Shown: one piece after another, positions 35,712 to 45,385 of the stretch
Numbering within the stretch: position 1 is the stretch's first letter
Layout of the letters: every line of letters begins with the position of its first letter
Assembly: GCF_004004565.1 (NCBI RefSeq)
Contig: NZ_SACM01000001.1
Location: forward strand, 992,001-1,056,000
Source: Inhella crocodyli
GTDB taxonomy: Bacteria > Pseudomonadota > Gammaproteobacteria > Burkholderiales > Burkholderiaceae_C
Direction: 5' to 3'
DNA length: 64,000 nucleotides
Position numbers and translations under genes: made by a program
Notes under the pieces: generated by a model
The model's database searches: none
What the model was told of the DNA's origin: nothing
The model's input: only the letters and a program-made list of their open reading frames with translations

Positions 35712-36980
35712 TCACGCGCTGGCTTTGGCCTCGCGGTACACCAGCAGGGGCTTCGTGCCTTCGTCGATGTTGGACTCGTCCAAAACGACCTGTGCCACGC
35801 CTTGTTGCGCTGGCAAATCGAACATGGTGTCGATGAGCGCATGCTCGACGATCGAGCGCAAGCCGCGTGCACCGGTCTTCCGTTTCAGGGCCTTGCGGGC
35901 GATGGCCGTCAGTGCCGACGGCCGAACGTCCAGCTCCACCCCGTCCAACGCGAACAGTTGTTGGTACTGCTTCACCAGCGCATTCTTCGGCTCGACCAAG
36001 ATCTGCACGAGGGCGTCTTCGGTCAACTCCCCGAGGGTGGCAATCACCGGCAGGCGCCCCACCAGTTCAGGAATGATGCCGAACTTGATCAGATCGCCGG
36101 GTTCGATTTCGGCAAACAGTTCCCCGATCTTCCGTTCGGTGGCACTCTTGACCGATGCCCCGAATCCAATCCCCGACTTTTCGGAGCGGTTCTGAATGAC
36201 CTTCTCCAGGCCATCAAACGCACCACCGCAGATGAACAGGATGTTGGTGGTGTCGATCTGGAGGAAGTCTTGGTTCGGGTGCTTGCGTCCACCCTGTGGC
36301 GGCACGCTCGCCATCGTGCCTTCGATCAGCTTCAGCAAGGCCTGTTGCACCCCTTCGCCCGACACGTCTCGGGTGATGGAGGGGTTGTCGGCCTTGCGAC
36401 TGATCTTGTCGATCTCATCGATGTAAACGATGCCGCGTTGGGCCTTGTCGACGTCGTAATTGCAGTTCTGCAGCAGCTTCTGGATGATGTTTTCGACGTC
36501 TTCGCCCACGTAACCGGCTTCGGTCAAGGTGGTCGCATCGGCAATCACGAACGGCACGTTCAGCAAACGGGCCAAGGTCTGCGCCAGCAAAGTCTTGCCA
36601 GAACCGGTCGGTCCGATCAACAGGATGTTGCTCTTGCTGAGTTCAACATCGCCCTTCTCAGCCTCACCGAGGTGCTTCAGGCGCTTGTAATGGTTGTAGA
36701 CCGCCACAGCCAAGGTCCGCTTGGCCGGATCCTGTCCGATCACATACTGGTCGAGGATCGCCTTGATCTCGGTGGGCAAAGGCAGGTCCGAGCCCTTGCG
36801 ATCGCGCGGCGTCTCGGCATTCGCGACCTCGTCGCGAATGATGTCGTTGCACAACTCAATGCACTCGTCGCAGATGAACACCGACGGGCCCGCGATGAGC
36901 TTTTTGACTTCGTGCTGGCTCTTGCCGCAGAAGGAGCAGTACAGCACCTTCTCGCCGGAGCCGCCTTTTTTGTCAGGCAT
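35712..36980 (-). CDS. clpX: ATP-dependent Clp protease ATP-binding subunit ClpX
   Basis: ClpX is the AAA+ unfoldase of ClpXP. The 422-residue protein has the N-terminal C4 zinc-binding domain (YCSFCGKSQ ... [10 protein letters not shown]), Walker [13 protein letters not shown], Walker [11 protein letters not shown], the pore loop and the sensor-2 region [13 protein letters not shown]. The IGF loop that docks on ClpP is represented by SGIGFGASV. It follows clpP with a gap of 90 bp and is on the same strand. Confidence 0.97.
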   Translation of the reverse strand: MPDKKGGSGEKVLYCSFCGKSQHEVKKLIAGPSVFICDECIELCNDIIRDEVANAETPRDRKGSDLPLPTEIKAILDQYVIGQDPAKRTLAVAVYNHYKRLKHLGEAEKGDVELSKSNILLIGPTGSGKTLLAQTLARLLNVPFVIADATTLTEAGYVGEDVENIIQKLLQNCNYDVDKAQRGIVYIDEIDKISRKADNPSITRDVSGEGVQQALLKLIEGTMASVPPQGGRKHPNQDFLQIDTTNILFICGGAFDGLEKVIQNRSEKSGIGFGASVKSATERKIGELFAEIEPGDLIKFGIIPELVGRLPVIATLGELTEDALVQILVEPKNALVKQYQQLFALDGVELDVRPSALTAIARKALKRKTGARGLRSIVEHALIDTMFDLPAQQGVAQVVLDESNIDEGTKPLLVYREAKASA

Positions 36981-37070
36981 GGGAATTACTTTCGGGCGGG
37001 AGGTTGCGAGCCATGGTAGCGCAGCAACTGGCCCCCGCTGTCAAAGGAAATCAGAAACGACCGAGGCCGT

Positions 37071-37679
37071 TCAAGCGCGCTTGTCGACCACTTTGTCGAT
37101 CAAGCCGTAGGCCTGCGCCTCGGCCGCGGACATGAAGTAATCGCGCTCGGTGTCGGCGGTGATGCGCTCCAACGTTTGCCCGGTGCGCTCCGCCATCAAG
37201 CGGTTCAGTTGCTCTCGGGTCTTCAAGATCTCGCGGGCGTGGATCTCGATGTCCGTGGCTTGCCCCTGCGCGCCGCCCAAGGGCTGGTGAATCATGATCT
37301 TGCTGTTCGGCAGGGCAAATCGCTTGCCTTTGGCCCCAGCCATCAGCAGGAAGGCTCCCATGCTCGCCGCCATGCCCAAGCACAGCGTGCTCACATCCGG
37401 CTTGATGAAATTCATCGTGTCGAAGATGGACATGCCCGCACTGACGCTGCCCCCAGGGGAGTTGATGTACAGCGAAATCTCCTTGTCGGGGTTCTCGCTC
37501 TCCAGGAACAGCAATTGCGCCACCACCAAGTTGGCCGTGGCGTCGTTGACGGGGCCGACCAAAAACACGATCCGCTCGCGCAGCAGTCGGCTGTAGATGT
37601 CGTAAGCGCGTTCGCCGCGGCCCGACTGTTCGATCACGATGGGCACCATGCCCAGATTGCTGATTTCCAAAGCGCTCAT
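37071..37679 (-). CDS. clpP: ATP-dependent Clp protease proteolytic subunit ClpP
   Basis: ClpP is the barrel serine peptidase of ClpXP. The 202-residue protein shows [33 protein letters not shown], the [18 protein letters not shown] strand, catalytic Ser106 in GMAASMGAF, His131 in IMIHQPLGG, and the acidic residue of the [10 protein letters not shown] segment. A short N-terminal propeptide precedes the mature start. A terminator separates it from tig upstream, so it probably has its own promoter. Confidence 0.97.
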   Translation of the reverse strand: MSALEISNLGMVPIVIEQSGRGERAYDIYSRLLRERIVFLVGPVNDATANLVVAQLLFLESENPDKEISLYINSPGGSVSAGMSIFDTMNFIKPDVSTLCLGMAASMGAFLLMAGAKGKRFALPNSKIMIHQPLGGAQGQATDIEIHAREILKTREQLNRLMAERTGQTLERITADTERDYFMSAAEAQAYGLIDKVVDKRA

Positions 37680-37726
37680 GCGAGTCCTCTGTGTGTGTTC
37701 GGCAAATGATAGGGGCTGAGAAACAG

Positions 37727-37759
37727 CAAGGCGCCGCCCCGGTCGGGTACGGCGCCTTG
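37727..37759 (-). terminator. Terminator hairpin after tig
   Basis: A perfect 10-bp inverted repeat CAAGGCGCCG / CGGCGCCTTG with a 13-base loop lies 20 bases beyond the tig stop; on the minus strand it runs into CTGTTTCTC. The T-tract is weak, so termination may be partial, allowing some readthrough into clpP. Confidence 0.6.
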
Positions 37760-37778
37760 GCGTGGGGAGAAGGCCCGA

Positions 37779-39098
37779 TCAGCCTTGGGCTTGCTGTGCC
37801 ATCAGTTCGTCAAACGGCACGGCCTTGTCGACCAGCTTGACCTGCGACAGCACATAGTCGGTCACGTTGTTCTCGATGACCACGGCTTCGACCTCTTGCA
37901 TGCGCTGACGGTCGCTCAGGTACCAACGCATCACGTCGGCCGGCTTTTCGTAGCTCTGGCTCAGCTCCTCGATGTGGGCCTGCAACTGCTCGGGCTTGGC
38001 CTTCAGGTTTTGCGTGCGAACCAGTTCGCCCACCACCAGACCCAGGCGCACGCGGCGCTCGGCTTGGGGGGTGAACATCTCGGCCTGCACCGGCATCTTG
38101 TCGGCATCCTTCAGACCTTGGGCCTTCAGACGCTCGCGGAAGTCGCCAACCAAGCGGTTCGCCTCTTCCGCCACCAAGGCCTTGGGCAGGTCCAACTCCG
38201 CCACTTTCACCAACGCGTCCATCGCGGCGGCCTTGTTGCGAGCCAGCACGCGGAACTTGACCTCGCGCTCGAGGTTCTTGCGCACATCAGCGCGCAGGCC
38301 TTCCACCGTGGCTTCCTTGATGCCCAATTGCTTGGCAAACGCATCGTTCACCTCGGGCAAGTGCTGCGCCTCGATCTTTTTGACCGTGACCAAGAAGTCG
38401 GCTTCTTTGCCGGCCACGTCCTTGCCGTGGTAATCCTCCGGGAAGGCCAGCGGGAAGGTCTTGCTTTCGCCCGACTTCATGCCGCGAACGGCCTTCTCGA
38501 ACGCTTCCAGCATCTGGCCTTCGCCCAACTGGAACTGGAAGGCTTCGGCCTTGCCGCCCTGGAAGGGCTCGCCGTCGATCTTGCCCTCGAAGTCGATGGT
38601 GACACGGTCGCCGTCTTGCGCCGCGGCGTCCGCAGCACGTTGGGCGAAGCTGCGACGCTGCTTACGCAGGATGTCCACCGTGCGGTCCACGGCCTCGTCG
38701 GTGACTTCGCTCGAGACACGCTCGACCTCAACAGCAGCCAGGTCGCCCAGCTTGATCTCCGGGTACACCTCGAAGGTCGCGTCGAAGGCCAACTCGCCCT
38801 CGGCCGCGCTGTCCTTCTGCGCGATGCTGGGCACGCCAGCGACACGCAGTTGAGCTTCGCTGGCGGCCTTGGCAAAGGCCTCGCCCAGCTTGTCGTTGAT
38901 GACTTCGTACTGCACCGAGCTGCCGTAGCGGCTGGCGACGAAGCTCATCGGCACCTTGCCGGGGCGGAAGCCATCGGCCTTGACGGTGCGGGCCAGTTTC
39001 TTCAGGCGCTGCTCGACTTCGCTGCCAATGCCACTGGCGGGCAGGGTCAGGGTGATGCGGCGTTCGAGCTTTTCGAGGGTTTCGACGGTGACGGCCAT
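37779..39098 (-). CDS. tig: Trigger factor
   Basis: Trigger factor is the ribosome-bound chaperone and PPIase. The 439-residue protein begins with the ribosome-binding domain (LEKLERRITLTLPASGIGSEVEQRLKKLARTVKADGFRPGKVPMSFV). Its ribosome-docking GFRPGKVP loop is intact, followed by the FKBP-like PPIase domain (QDGDRVTIDFEGKIDGEPFQGGKAEAFQFQLGEGQML) and a long helical C-terminal chaperone domain. Gene order tig-clpP-clpX-lon is the standard proteobacterial arrangement. Confidence 0.97.
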   Translation of the reverse strand: MAVTVETLEKLERRITLTLPASGIGSEVEQRLKKLARTVKADGFRPGKVPMSFVASRYGSSVQYEVINDKLGEAFAKAASEAQLRVAGVPSIAQKDSAAEGELAFDATFEVYPEIKLGDLAAVEVERVSSEVTDEAVDRTVDILRKQRRSFAQRAADAAAQDGDRVTIDFEGKIDGEPFQGGKAEAFQFQLGEGQMLEAFEKAVRGMKSGESKTFPLAFPEDYHGKDVAGKEADFLVTVKKIEAQHLPEVNDAFAKQLGIKEATVEGLRADVRKNLEREVKFRVLARNKAAAMDALVKVAELDLPKALVAEEANRLVGDFRERLKAQGLKDADKMPVQAEMFTPQAERRVRLGLVVGELVRTQNLKAKPEQLQAHIEELSQSYEKPADVMRWYLSDRQRMQEVEAVVIENNVTDYVLSQVKLVDKAVPFDELMAQQAQG

Positions 39099-39130
39099 GG
39101 CAGCAGGTCAGAAAAGAGGAATGAAAGCGG

Positions 39131-39217
39131 TGGTGCGCGGGGCCGGACTCGAACCGGCACGCCGGTGAAGGCGTCAGGACCTAAACCTGGTGCGTCTACC
39201 AATTTCGCCACCCGCGC
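39131..39217 (-). tRNA. tRNA-Leu (anticodon TAG)
   Basis: An 87-nt class II tRNA with acceptor GCGCGGG / CCCGCGC, anticodon loop TTTAGGT (TAG), an extra arm and encoded CCA. The lowest pair of the anticodon stem is C-A rather than a Watson-Crick pair. It lies 32 bases before tig on the same strand. Confidence 0.93.
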
Positions 39218-39310
39218 GGGTGCGGCCTCGACGCACTGGGCCGGACCCTATGCGCCCAAACCAAGATTCGGCGAACCCGCGATTCTAGCCGGCTGCCGAT
39301 CTGTCCAGGT

Positions 39311-42300
39311 TCAGCGGGGCACGCGCACCCGGAACCAGGCAGCGTACATGGCCGGCAAAGCCAGCAGCGTCAAGGCGGTGGCGACAACCAAGCCACCCAT
39401 GATCGCCACGGCCATGGGGCCCCAAAACACGCTGCGCGAGAGGGGAATCATGGCCAACACCGCGGCCGCCGCGGTCAGCACGATGGGGCGAAAACGCCGT
39501 ACCGCCGACTCGATGATCGCCGACCACGCGGGCACCCCCCGGGCGCGGTCCTCCTCGATCTGGTCGATCAAGATCACCGAATTGCGCATGATCATGCCCA
39601 TCAGGGCGATCACACCCAGCAAGGCCACGAACCCGAAGGGACGGTTCAGCAGCAACAGCGCGCCCGCGACCCCGGCGATGCCCAGGGGCCCCGTCAGGAA
39701 CACGAGCATCGAGCGCGAGAAGCTCTGCAACTGCAGCATCAGCAAGGTGAAGATGATGAAAAGCATCAGGGGCACGCCGGCGGCGATCGAGCCCTGACCC
39801 TTGCTGCTTTCTTCCACCGCGCCAGCCACTTGGATGCGATAGCCATCGGGCATCTTGGCCTGCAGCGCCTGCAGTTGCGGCCAGATTTGGTTGCTGACCG
39901 TGGCGCCCTGCAAGCCTTCAACCACGTCGCCCTGCACGGTGATCGCGTACTGCCGGCCTTCGCGCCACATCACGCCCGGCTCGAATCCGAATTCGTGCTG
40001 CGCCACCTGGCTCAGGGGCACGCTGCGGCCACTGGCCGTTGGGAGGTAGGCGCTGGCCAAGTCGGTCAGGCTGCTGCGCTCGTCCAGGGGTTGTCGCAGC
40101 ACGATCTCGATGAGTCGATCGTCTTCCCGGAACTGCCCGATGGTGCTGCCCGTGAGGATGGTTCGTGCCGCTTGGGCAATGCTCTGGCTGCTGACGCCAA
40201 GCGCCCGCGCCTTGTCCTGGTCGACCTTGAGACGCAGGACCTTGATGGACTCGTTCCAGTTGTCGTTGACCCCCAGCATGTTGGGGTTGGCAGCCACGAT
40301 GTCTTTGGCCTCGTCTGCCCAGCGGCGCAGAACCAGGGGGTCGGGGCCGATCACGCGGAACTGCACCGGGTAGGGAACCGGCGGCCCGTTGGGCAACAGC
40401 TTGACCCGCCCCCGCACATCACCGAACTCAGCCGCGAGCACGGACGGCAGGCGCTGCCGGAGCTCTTCTCGGTCCTTCAATGACTTGGGCAGCAAGATGA
40501 ATTGCGCCACGTTGGACTGCGGGAAGACGTTGTCCAGCGGCAGGTAGAAGCGAGGCACGCCCGATCCCACCCAAGCGGTGACGGACTCCAGGCCGGTTTC
40601 CTTGAGCATCCGTTGCTCGAAGCGCTTGGCCACAGACTCCGTGTTCTGGATCGGCGCGCCCTCCGGCAGCCAGAGGTCGACCAAGATCTCCGGGCGGCTC
40701 GAATCGGGGAAGAACTGCTGCTGCACTTTGCCCATGCCCACGATGCCCAGGGCGAAGATGGCCACGGTCATGCCGATGGTGATCCACCGGTGCAGCACGC
40801 ACCAGCGCACGAGCGCCCGGAAGCGCGCATAGAACGGGGTGTCGAACAATTCGTGCGCATGTCCCGGTTGCGCCGGCCGCGTCCGCAACAGCAAGGCGCC
40901 CAGGTAGGGCACAAAGTACACCGACACCACCCACGAAATGACCAAGGAAGCCGCCGTGACGGCAAAGATGGCGTAGGTGTACTCGCCCACCGACGAGCGC
41001 GCCAATCCGATCGGCAGAAAGCCCACCGCCGTGATCAAGGTGCCGGTCAGCATGGGCATGGAGGTCACTTCGTACGCAAACGTGGCGGCCGTCTTCTTGT
41101 CGTAGCCTTCTTCCAGTTTGCGCACCATCATCTCGACGGCAATGATGGCGTCGTCCACCAACAGGCCGAGCGCGATGATCAAGCTGCCCAAGGAAATCTT
41201 GTGCAGCCCAACGCCCCAATAGAACATGGTCACGAAGGTGATGGCGAGCACCAAGGGGATGGTGATCGCGACCACGAGACCCGGCCAGATGTCGATGCGC
41301 AGGGGCTTGGTGTGCAGTCCGAGGCTGATGAAACTGACCGCCAGCACGACCACCACGGCCTCGATCAGCACCTGCACGAACTCGCTCACCGAGCGCTGCA
41401 CCGCCTGGGGCTGGTTCTGCACCTGGGACAGCGTCAAACCGGCCGGCAAATTGGGCTCCAGCTTGCCAATGGCCTCTTGCAAGGACTTCCCCAGGCGAAT
41501 GATGTCGCCGCCCTTGGCCATGGAGACGCCCAGGGCAATCACCTTCTGGCCCTGATGGCGCACCGAAACGGCAGCCGGCTCTGCGTAGGCCCGCGTGACC
41601 GTCGCGATGTCGCCCAAACGCAAACTGCTGGCCTGACCCGTTTGCGGGTTCACGGCCCGGATGGCAAGTTGCCGGACCGACTCGATGTTTTGGAATTGCC
41701 CCTGGACCCGGACCCCCACGTTGCCGTCTTCGCTGTTCAGCAAGCCCGAGCCCTCGACCGCGTTCTGGGCGTTCAACTGCCCCACGATCTGGTTCAAGTC
41801 CAACCCCATTTGGGCGATCTTGCGGTGCGAAATCTCGACGTAGATTTTTTCGGGTTGCACGCCGAACAACTCGACCTTGGCGACGTCCGGCACCCGCAAG
41901 AGCTCGGCGCGAATCGCATCGGCATGACGCCGCAGTTCTTCCGGGCTGTAGCCATCGCCGCTCAGGGCGTAGATGGAACCGTACACATCACCGAACTCGT
42001 CGTTGAAGAACGGGCCGAGAACGCCTTGGGGCAAGGTATGGCGAATGTCGCCCAGCTTCTTGCGCACCTGGTACCAGGTCCCGGGCACGTCTTTGCCCGG
42101 GACGCTGTCCTTCAGTTGGAACAAGGTGAGCGACTCGCCCGGCTTGGTGAACGAACGGATGCGATCGGCGTACGCCACCTCTTGCAGCGAGCGCTCGATC
42201 TTGTCGGTGACCTGGTCGGCCATCTGCTGTGCGGTCGCCCCCGGCCAGAACGACTGGATGACCATGGCCCGGAAGGTGAACGGCGGGTCCTCGTCCTGGC

Positions 42301-42427
42301 CCAACTGGAAGTACGCGGCGAAGCCAACGACCATCAGCACCACCATCAGGTAGCGCGTCAGGGACGGGTGCTCCAGCGCCCAGCGTGAGATGTTGAAGCG
42401 GTGGCGGGCGGTGTCGACGTTGCTCAT
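39311..42427 (-). CDS. RND-family efflux transporter permease (AcrB-like)
   Basis: This inner-membrane proton-driven pump has 1038 residues and the twelve-helix RND plan. TM1 (RYLMVVLMVVGFAAYFQLGQ) is followed by a large periplasmic loop, the TM2-TM6 block with the proton-relay Asp pair in LGLLVDDAIIAVEMM, a second loop, and TM7-TM12 ending ALTLLALPAMYAAWF. The SFWPGATAQQMADQVTDKIE text is typical. The start ATG at 42427 follows the adaptor gene by 13 bases. No outer-membrane factor gene is present here, so a TolC-type protein elsewhere must complete the pump. Substrate range cannot be read. Confidence 0.93.
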   Translation of the reverse strand: MSNVDTARHRFNISRWALEHPSLTRYLMVVLMVVGFAAYFQLGQDEDPPFTFRAMVIQSFWPGATAQQMADQVTDKIERSLQEVAYADRIRSFTKPGESLTLFQLKDSVPGKDVPGTWYQVRKKLGDIRHTLPQGVLGPFFNDEFGDVYGSIYALSGDGYSPEELRRHADAIRAELLRVPDVAKVELFGVQPEKIYVEISHRKIAQMGLDLNQIVGQLNAQNAVEGSGLLNSEDGNVGVRVQGQFQNIESVRQLAIRAVNPQTGQASSLRLGDIATVTRAYAEPAAVSVRHQGQKVIALGVSMAKGGDIIRLGKSLQEAIGKLEPNLPAGLTLSQVQNQPQAVQRSVSEFVQVLIEAVVVVLAVSFISLGLHTKPLRIDIWPGLVVAITIPLVLAITFVTMFYWGVGLHKISLGSLIIALGLLVDDAIIAVEMMVRKLEEGYDKKTAATFAYEVTSMPMLTGTLITAVGFLPIGLARSSVGEYTYAIFAVTAASLVISWVVSVYFVPYLGALLLRTRPAQPGHAHELFDTPFYARFRALVRWCVLHRWITIGMTVAIFALGIVGMGKVQQQFFPDSSRPEILVDLWLPEGAPIQNTESVAKRFEQRMLKETGLESVTAWVGSGVPRFYLPLDNVFPQSNVAQFILLPKSLKDREELRQRLPSVLAAEFGDVRGRVKLLPNGPPVPYPVQFRVIGPDPLVLRRWADEAKDIVAANPNMLGVNDNWNESIKVLRLKVDQDKARALGVSSQSIAQAARTILTGSTIGQFREDDRLIEIVLRQPLDERSSLTDLASAYLPTASGRSVPLSQVAQHEFGFEPGVMWREGRQYAITVQGDVVEGLQGATVSNQIWPQLQALQAKMPDGYRIQVAGAVEESSKGQGSIAAGVPLMLFIIFTLLMLQLQSFSRSMLVFLTGPLGIAGVAGALLLLNRPFGFVALLGVIALMGMIMRNSVILIDQIEEDRARGVPAWSAIIESAVRRFRPIVLTAAAAVLAMIPLSRSVFWGPMAVAIMGGLVVATALTLLALPAMYAAWFRVRVPR

Positions 42428-42440
42428 GACCGCGCCCCGA

Positions 42441-43586
42441 TCAACGCGATGCCGCCGGCGCCGCTGCAGGGGCAGCGCCGAAGCGGCGCACCTTCTGGTT
42501 GGCCGCCAGCACATGCGTTCCGGCGGTCACGATTTCCTGCTTGGGGGAAAGCCCCGAAAGCACCACGACTTCGTTGCCGTCGGCGCCACCGACTTCCACC
42601 GCTTGGGCCTTCAAGGTCATGGTGCTCGGACTCAGCACCCAAACATGCGGCCGGCCTTGCGACTCGAACACCGCCGACATCGGCACCTTCACGACCCCCG
42701 ACAGCTTGCCTGGGTTGAACACCACCGTGGCGGTTTGACCGAGCTTGACCTCATCGGCCCGCCCAATGTCGGCTTTGACCAAGAAGGTCCGCGTGACCGG
42801 GTCGGCCGACTCGGCCAACTCTCGCAACGTGGCCGGCAAGGGCTCTTCCCGGCCCCAGATTCGGACCTGGAGGCCCGCCGATTCGTTTTTCAGTTGGCGG
42901 CGCAGCAGCGCCACTTGGTGCTCCGGCACTTGGAACACCACGTCACGCGGCCCATCGTGGGCCAAGCGCAAAACCGGCGTGCCCGCTGCGACCACCGTGC
43001 CCGGTTCGGCGTCAACGCTGGTGATCAGGCCCGCCGCATCGGCTTCCAAGTCCCCGTAGTCGGCCTGGTTGCGCTGCGCTTTGGCCTGGGCTTGGGCCTG
43101 CTCCCACTGCGCTTGGGCCGCCGCCAGCGCCACTTCGCGCCGCTCCAACTCGGCACCGCTGATGAACCCTTGGGCCTTCAGCTCGCGGAAGCGTTTGAGG
43201 TCGGCGGCCAGCTGGTCGCGGTTGCTGCGCGCGGCCCGCAGCGCGGCATTGGCGGCTTCCGCGGCCAAGGCCAGGTCTTGCCCGTCCAAGCGCATCAACA
43301 CCTGCCCGGCCTTGACGCGGTCGCCCAGGCTTACCTTGCGCTGCAAGACCTTGCCGGGCACCCGAAAGCCCAGTCGGCTCTCGGTGCGTGCGCGCACATC
43401 GGCGGCGTACTCAAACACCTGCCCGGCGGCCACGGTTTCCACCACCATCGTGCGCACGGCCCGCTCCGGCGCCGGTGGCGCTGGCTTCGGACCGCAAGCG
43501 ACCAAGGCCCCCAAGGTGACCAGCACGACCCACGCCCCGACTGGGCGGCTCACGGGGGTCGTCTCACGGGGCTTGGAATCCGGCAT
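42441..43586 (-). CDS. RND efflux periplasmic adaptor subunit (membrane fusion lipoprotein)
   Basis: The 381-residue protein starts with a lipoprotein signal (VVLVTLGALVACGPKP, lipid-modified Cys after LVA). The MFP core follows: ARTESRLGFRVPGKVLQRKVSLGDRVKAGQVLMRLD, an alpha-hairpin (LAAEAANAALRAARSNRDQLAADLKRFRELKAQ ... AQAQWEQAQAQAKAQRNQ), the second lipoyl half GLITSVDAEPGTVVAAGTPVLRLA, and the beta-barrel. It links the RND permease to an outer-membrane channel and is the first gene of the pump operon, divergent from hpnC. Confidence 0.93.
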   Translation of the reverse strand: MPDSKPRETTPVSRPVGAWVVLVTLGALVACGPKPAPPAPERAVRTMVVETVAAGQVFEYAADVRARTESRLGFRVPGKVLQRKVSLGDRVKAGQVLMRLDGQDLALAAEAANAALRAARSNRDQLAADLKRFRELKAQGFISGAELERREVALAAAQAQWEQAQAQAKAQRNQADYGDLEADAAGLITSVDAEPGTVVAAGTPVLRLAHDGPRDVVFQVPEHQVALLRRQLKNESAGLQVRIWGREEPLPATLRELAESADPVTRTFLVKADIGRADEVKLGQTATVVFNPGKLSGVVKVPMSAVFESQGRPHVWVLSPSTMTLKAQAVEVGGADGNEVVVLSGLSPKQEIVTAGTHVLAANQKVRRFGAAPAAAPAASR

Positions 43587-43691
43587 GGGGCACCTCTTCT
43601 CACGGGGTTGGCACGTCCCATGTTCAGGGGATCGCGCGTCAGCGTGGGCTACTGTATCGGCTGCCTCCCACGCAACTGGCGACAATGCGGC

Positions 43692-44540
43692 GTGAATCCC
43701 ACTGTTGATCCCGCACGCTTGGCGCAGCGGCACCGCGCCGAGAACTTTCCCGTTGCGAGTTGGCTGTGTCCACCCGCGCTGCGCCCCCCCATCCTGGCCG
43801 TCTACCGCTTTGCCCGCGAGGCGGACGACATCGCCGATGAAGGCGACGCTCCAGCGAGCACCCGGCTGGCCGCGCTGACCGCGATGCGCAGCCAGCTTCA
43901 CGCCATGGCCCGGGGGGAACCCACCGACCCGCGCCATGCCGACCTGGCCCAAGCCACGCAGCAATGGCAACTGCCCTTGGGCGAACTCCACGCCCTGCTC
44001 GACGCCTTCGAGCAAGACGTGCGCGTGCAGCAGTACCCCGATCGCACCGCCTTGCTGAGCTACTGCGAACGATCGGCCAACCCCGTTGGCCGCTTGGTGC
44101 TGCACCTGGCCGGTGTTCACGACGCCGAGTCGCGACGGGCATCGGACGCCATTTGCACCTCGCTGCAACTCATCAACTTCTGGCAGGACGTCAGCGTGGA
44201 CCGCCTGAAGCCGCGCGTGTACCTCCCTGCCGAGGATCTGGCGCGTCACGGCGCAAGCGTGGCCCAGGTTTTGGCGGGCCAAGACAGCCCTGGCCTGCGC
44301 GCGACACTCAAAGACATGAACGCCTGGGCCTTGGACTTGATGCGTCAAGGCGAGCGCCTCCCCCAGCGGGTTCCCGGTCGGCTCGGGTGGGAGTTGCGGG
44401 CGGTCATCGAAGGCGGGCGGCGCATCGCAGAGAAAATCGTCGCCATGGACCATGCCACCCTTCTCGCCCGGCCGCGTTTGCGCGCCTGGGACGCGCCCCG
44501 ACTGCTGTGGCGCGTCGTTCGCTTCCGCCCCGCCGCATGA
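43692..44540 (+). CDS. hpnC: Hydroxysqualene synthase HpnC
   Basis: HpnC converts presqualene diphosphate to hydroxysqualene in the HpnCDE route to squalene for hopanoids. The 282-residue protein is a squalene/phytoene-synthase fold with ENFPVASWLCPPALRPPILAVYRFAREADDIADEGDA (first Asp-rich motif) and LINFWQDVSVDRLKPRVYLPAEDL (second Asp motif). The start is GTG at 43692, giving VNPTVDPARLAQRHRAENFPV; no ATG precedes the conserved start. It overlaps hpnD by four bases (ATGA). Confidence 0.93.
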   Translation: MNPTVDPARLAQRHRAENFPVASWLCPPALRPPILAVYRFAREADDIADEGDAPASTRLAALTAMRSQLHAMARGEPTDPRHADLAQATQQWQLPLGELHALLDAFEQDVRVQQYPDRTALLSYCERSANPVGRLVLHLAGVHDAESRRASDAICTSLQLINFWQDVSVDRLKPRVYLPAEDLARHGASVAQVLAGQDSPGLRATLKDMNAWALDLMRQGERLPQRVPGRLGWELRAVIEGGRRIAEKIVAMDHATLLARPRLRAWDAPRLLWRVVRFRPAA

Positions 44541-45385
44541 CACCCAACCAGTACGTCGAGGCCAAGGCCGCGCAGAGCGGATCCAGCTTCTATTACGCCT
44601 TCAAGTTTCTGCAACCGGCGCAGCGCGAGGCCATCACCGCGTTTTACGCCGTGTGCCGAGAGGTGGACGACGTGGTCGACGAAGTCAGCGACCCCAGCGT
44701 GGCCGCCAGCAAACTGGCGTGGTGGCGTCGCGAGGTCGGCGCGGCCTTTTCGGGACAGCCCTCTCACCCCGCCTTGCAGGCCTTGATGCCGCACGCCGCG
44801 ACCTTCGGCATCGAGGCGCACCACGTGCTGGCGGTCATCGAGGGTTGCGAGATGGACTTGCAGCAAACGCGTTACCTGGACTACGCCGGTCTGCAGCGCT
44901 ACTGCCACCTGGTGGCCGGCGTGGTGGGCGAAGTCGCGAGCGGCATCTTCGGACGCACCGACCCCCAAACCACGGCCTACGCCCACCGCTTGGGCTTGGC
45001 GCTGCAACTGACCAACATCATCCGAGACGTGGGGGACGACGCGCGGCGCGGCCGCATCTACCTGCCGGTGAACGAGTTGCAGCAGTTCGGGGTCACGGCC
45101 CAGGACATCCTGAAGCGGGAGGCGCCCTGGGGTTACAGCGAGCGCTTCACCGCCCTCATGCGCTTCCAAGCGGCCCGGGCGCACCAGGCCTACGACGAGG
45201 CCCTGGCCCTGCTGCCCGAAGCCGACCGCCGCACTCAAAAGCCTGGTTTGATGATGGCCAACATTTACCGCAGCCTGCTGCGAGAAATCGAAGCCGGCGG
45301 ATTCCAGGTGCTCCATCAACGGATCGCGCTCACGCCGTTGCGCAAGGTGTGGATCGCCATGAAGACCAATTGGCGCGGGCGTTGA
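44537..45385 (+). CDS. hpnD: Presqualene diphosphate synthase HpnD
   Basis: HpnD couples two farnesyl diphosphates into presqualene diphosphate. The 282-residue enzyme has SSFYYAFKFLQPAQREAITAFYAVCREVDDVVDE (first Asp-rich motif DDVVDE), a MDLQQTRY segment, and LALQLTNIIRDVGDDARRGRIYLP (second motif RDVGDD). Both diphosphate-Mg sites are intact. The stop overlaps the TTG start of hpnE. Confidence 0.95.
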   Translation: MTPNQYVEAKAAQSGSSFYYAFKFLQPAQREAITAFYAVCREVDDVVDEVSDPSVAASKLAWWRREVGAAFSGQPSHPALQALMPHAATFGIEAHHVLAVIEGCEMDLQQTRYLDYAGLQRYCHLVAGVVGEVASGIFGRTDPQTTAYAHRLGLALQLTNIIRDVGDDARRGRIYLPVNELQQFGVTAQDILKREAPWGYSERFTALMRFQAARAHQAYDEALALLPEADRRTQKPGLMMANIYRSLLREIEAGGFQVLHQRIALTPLRKVWIAMKTNWRGR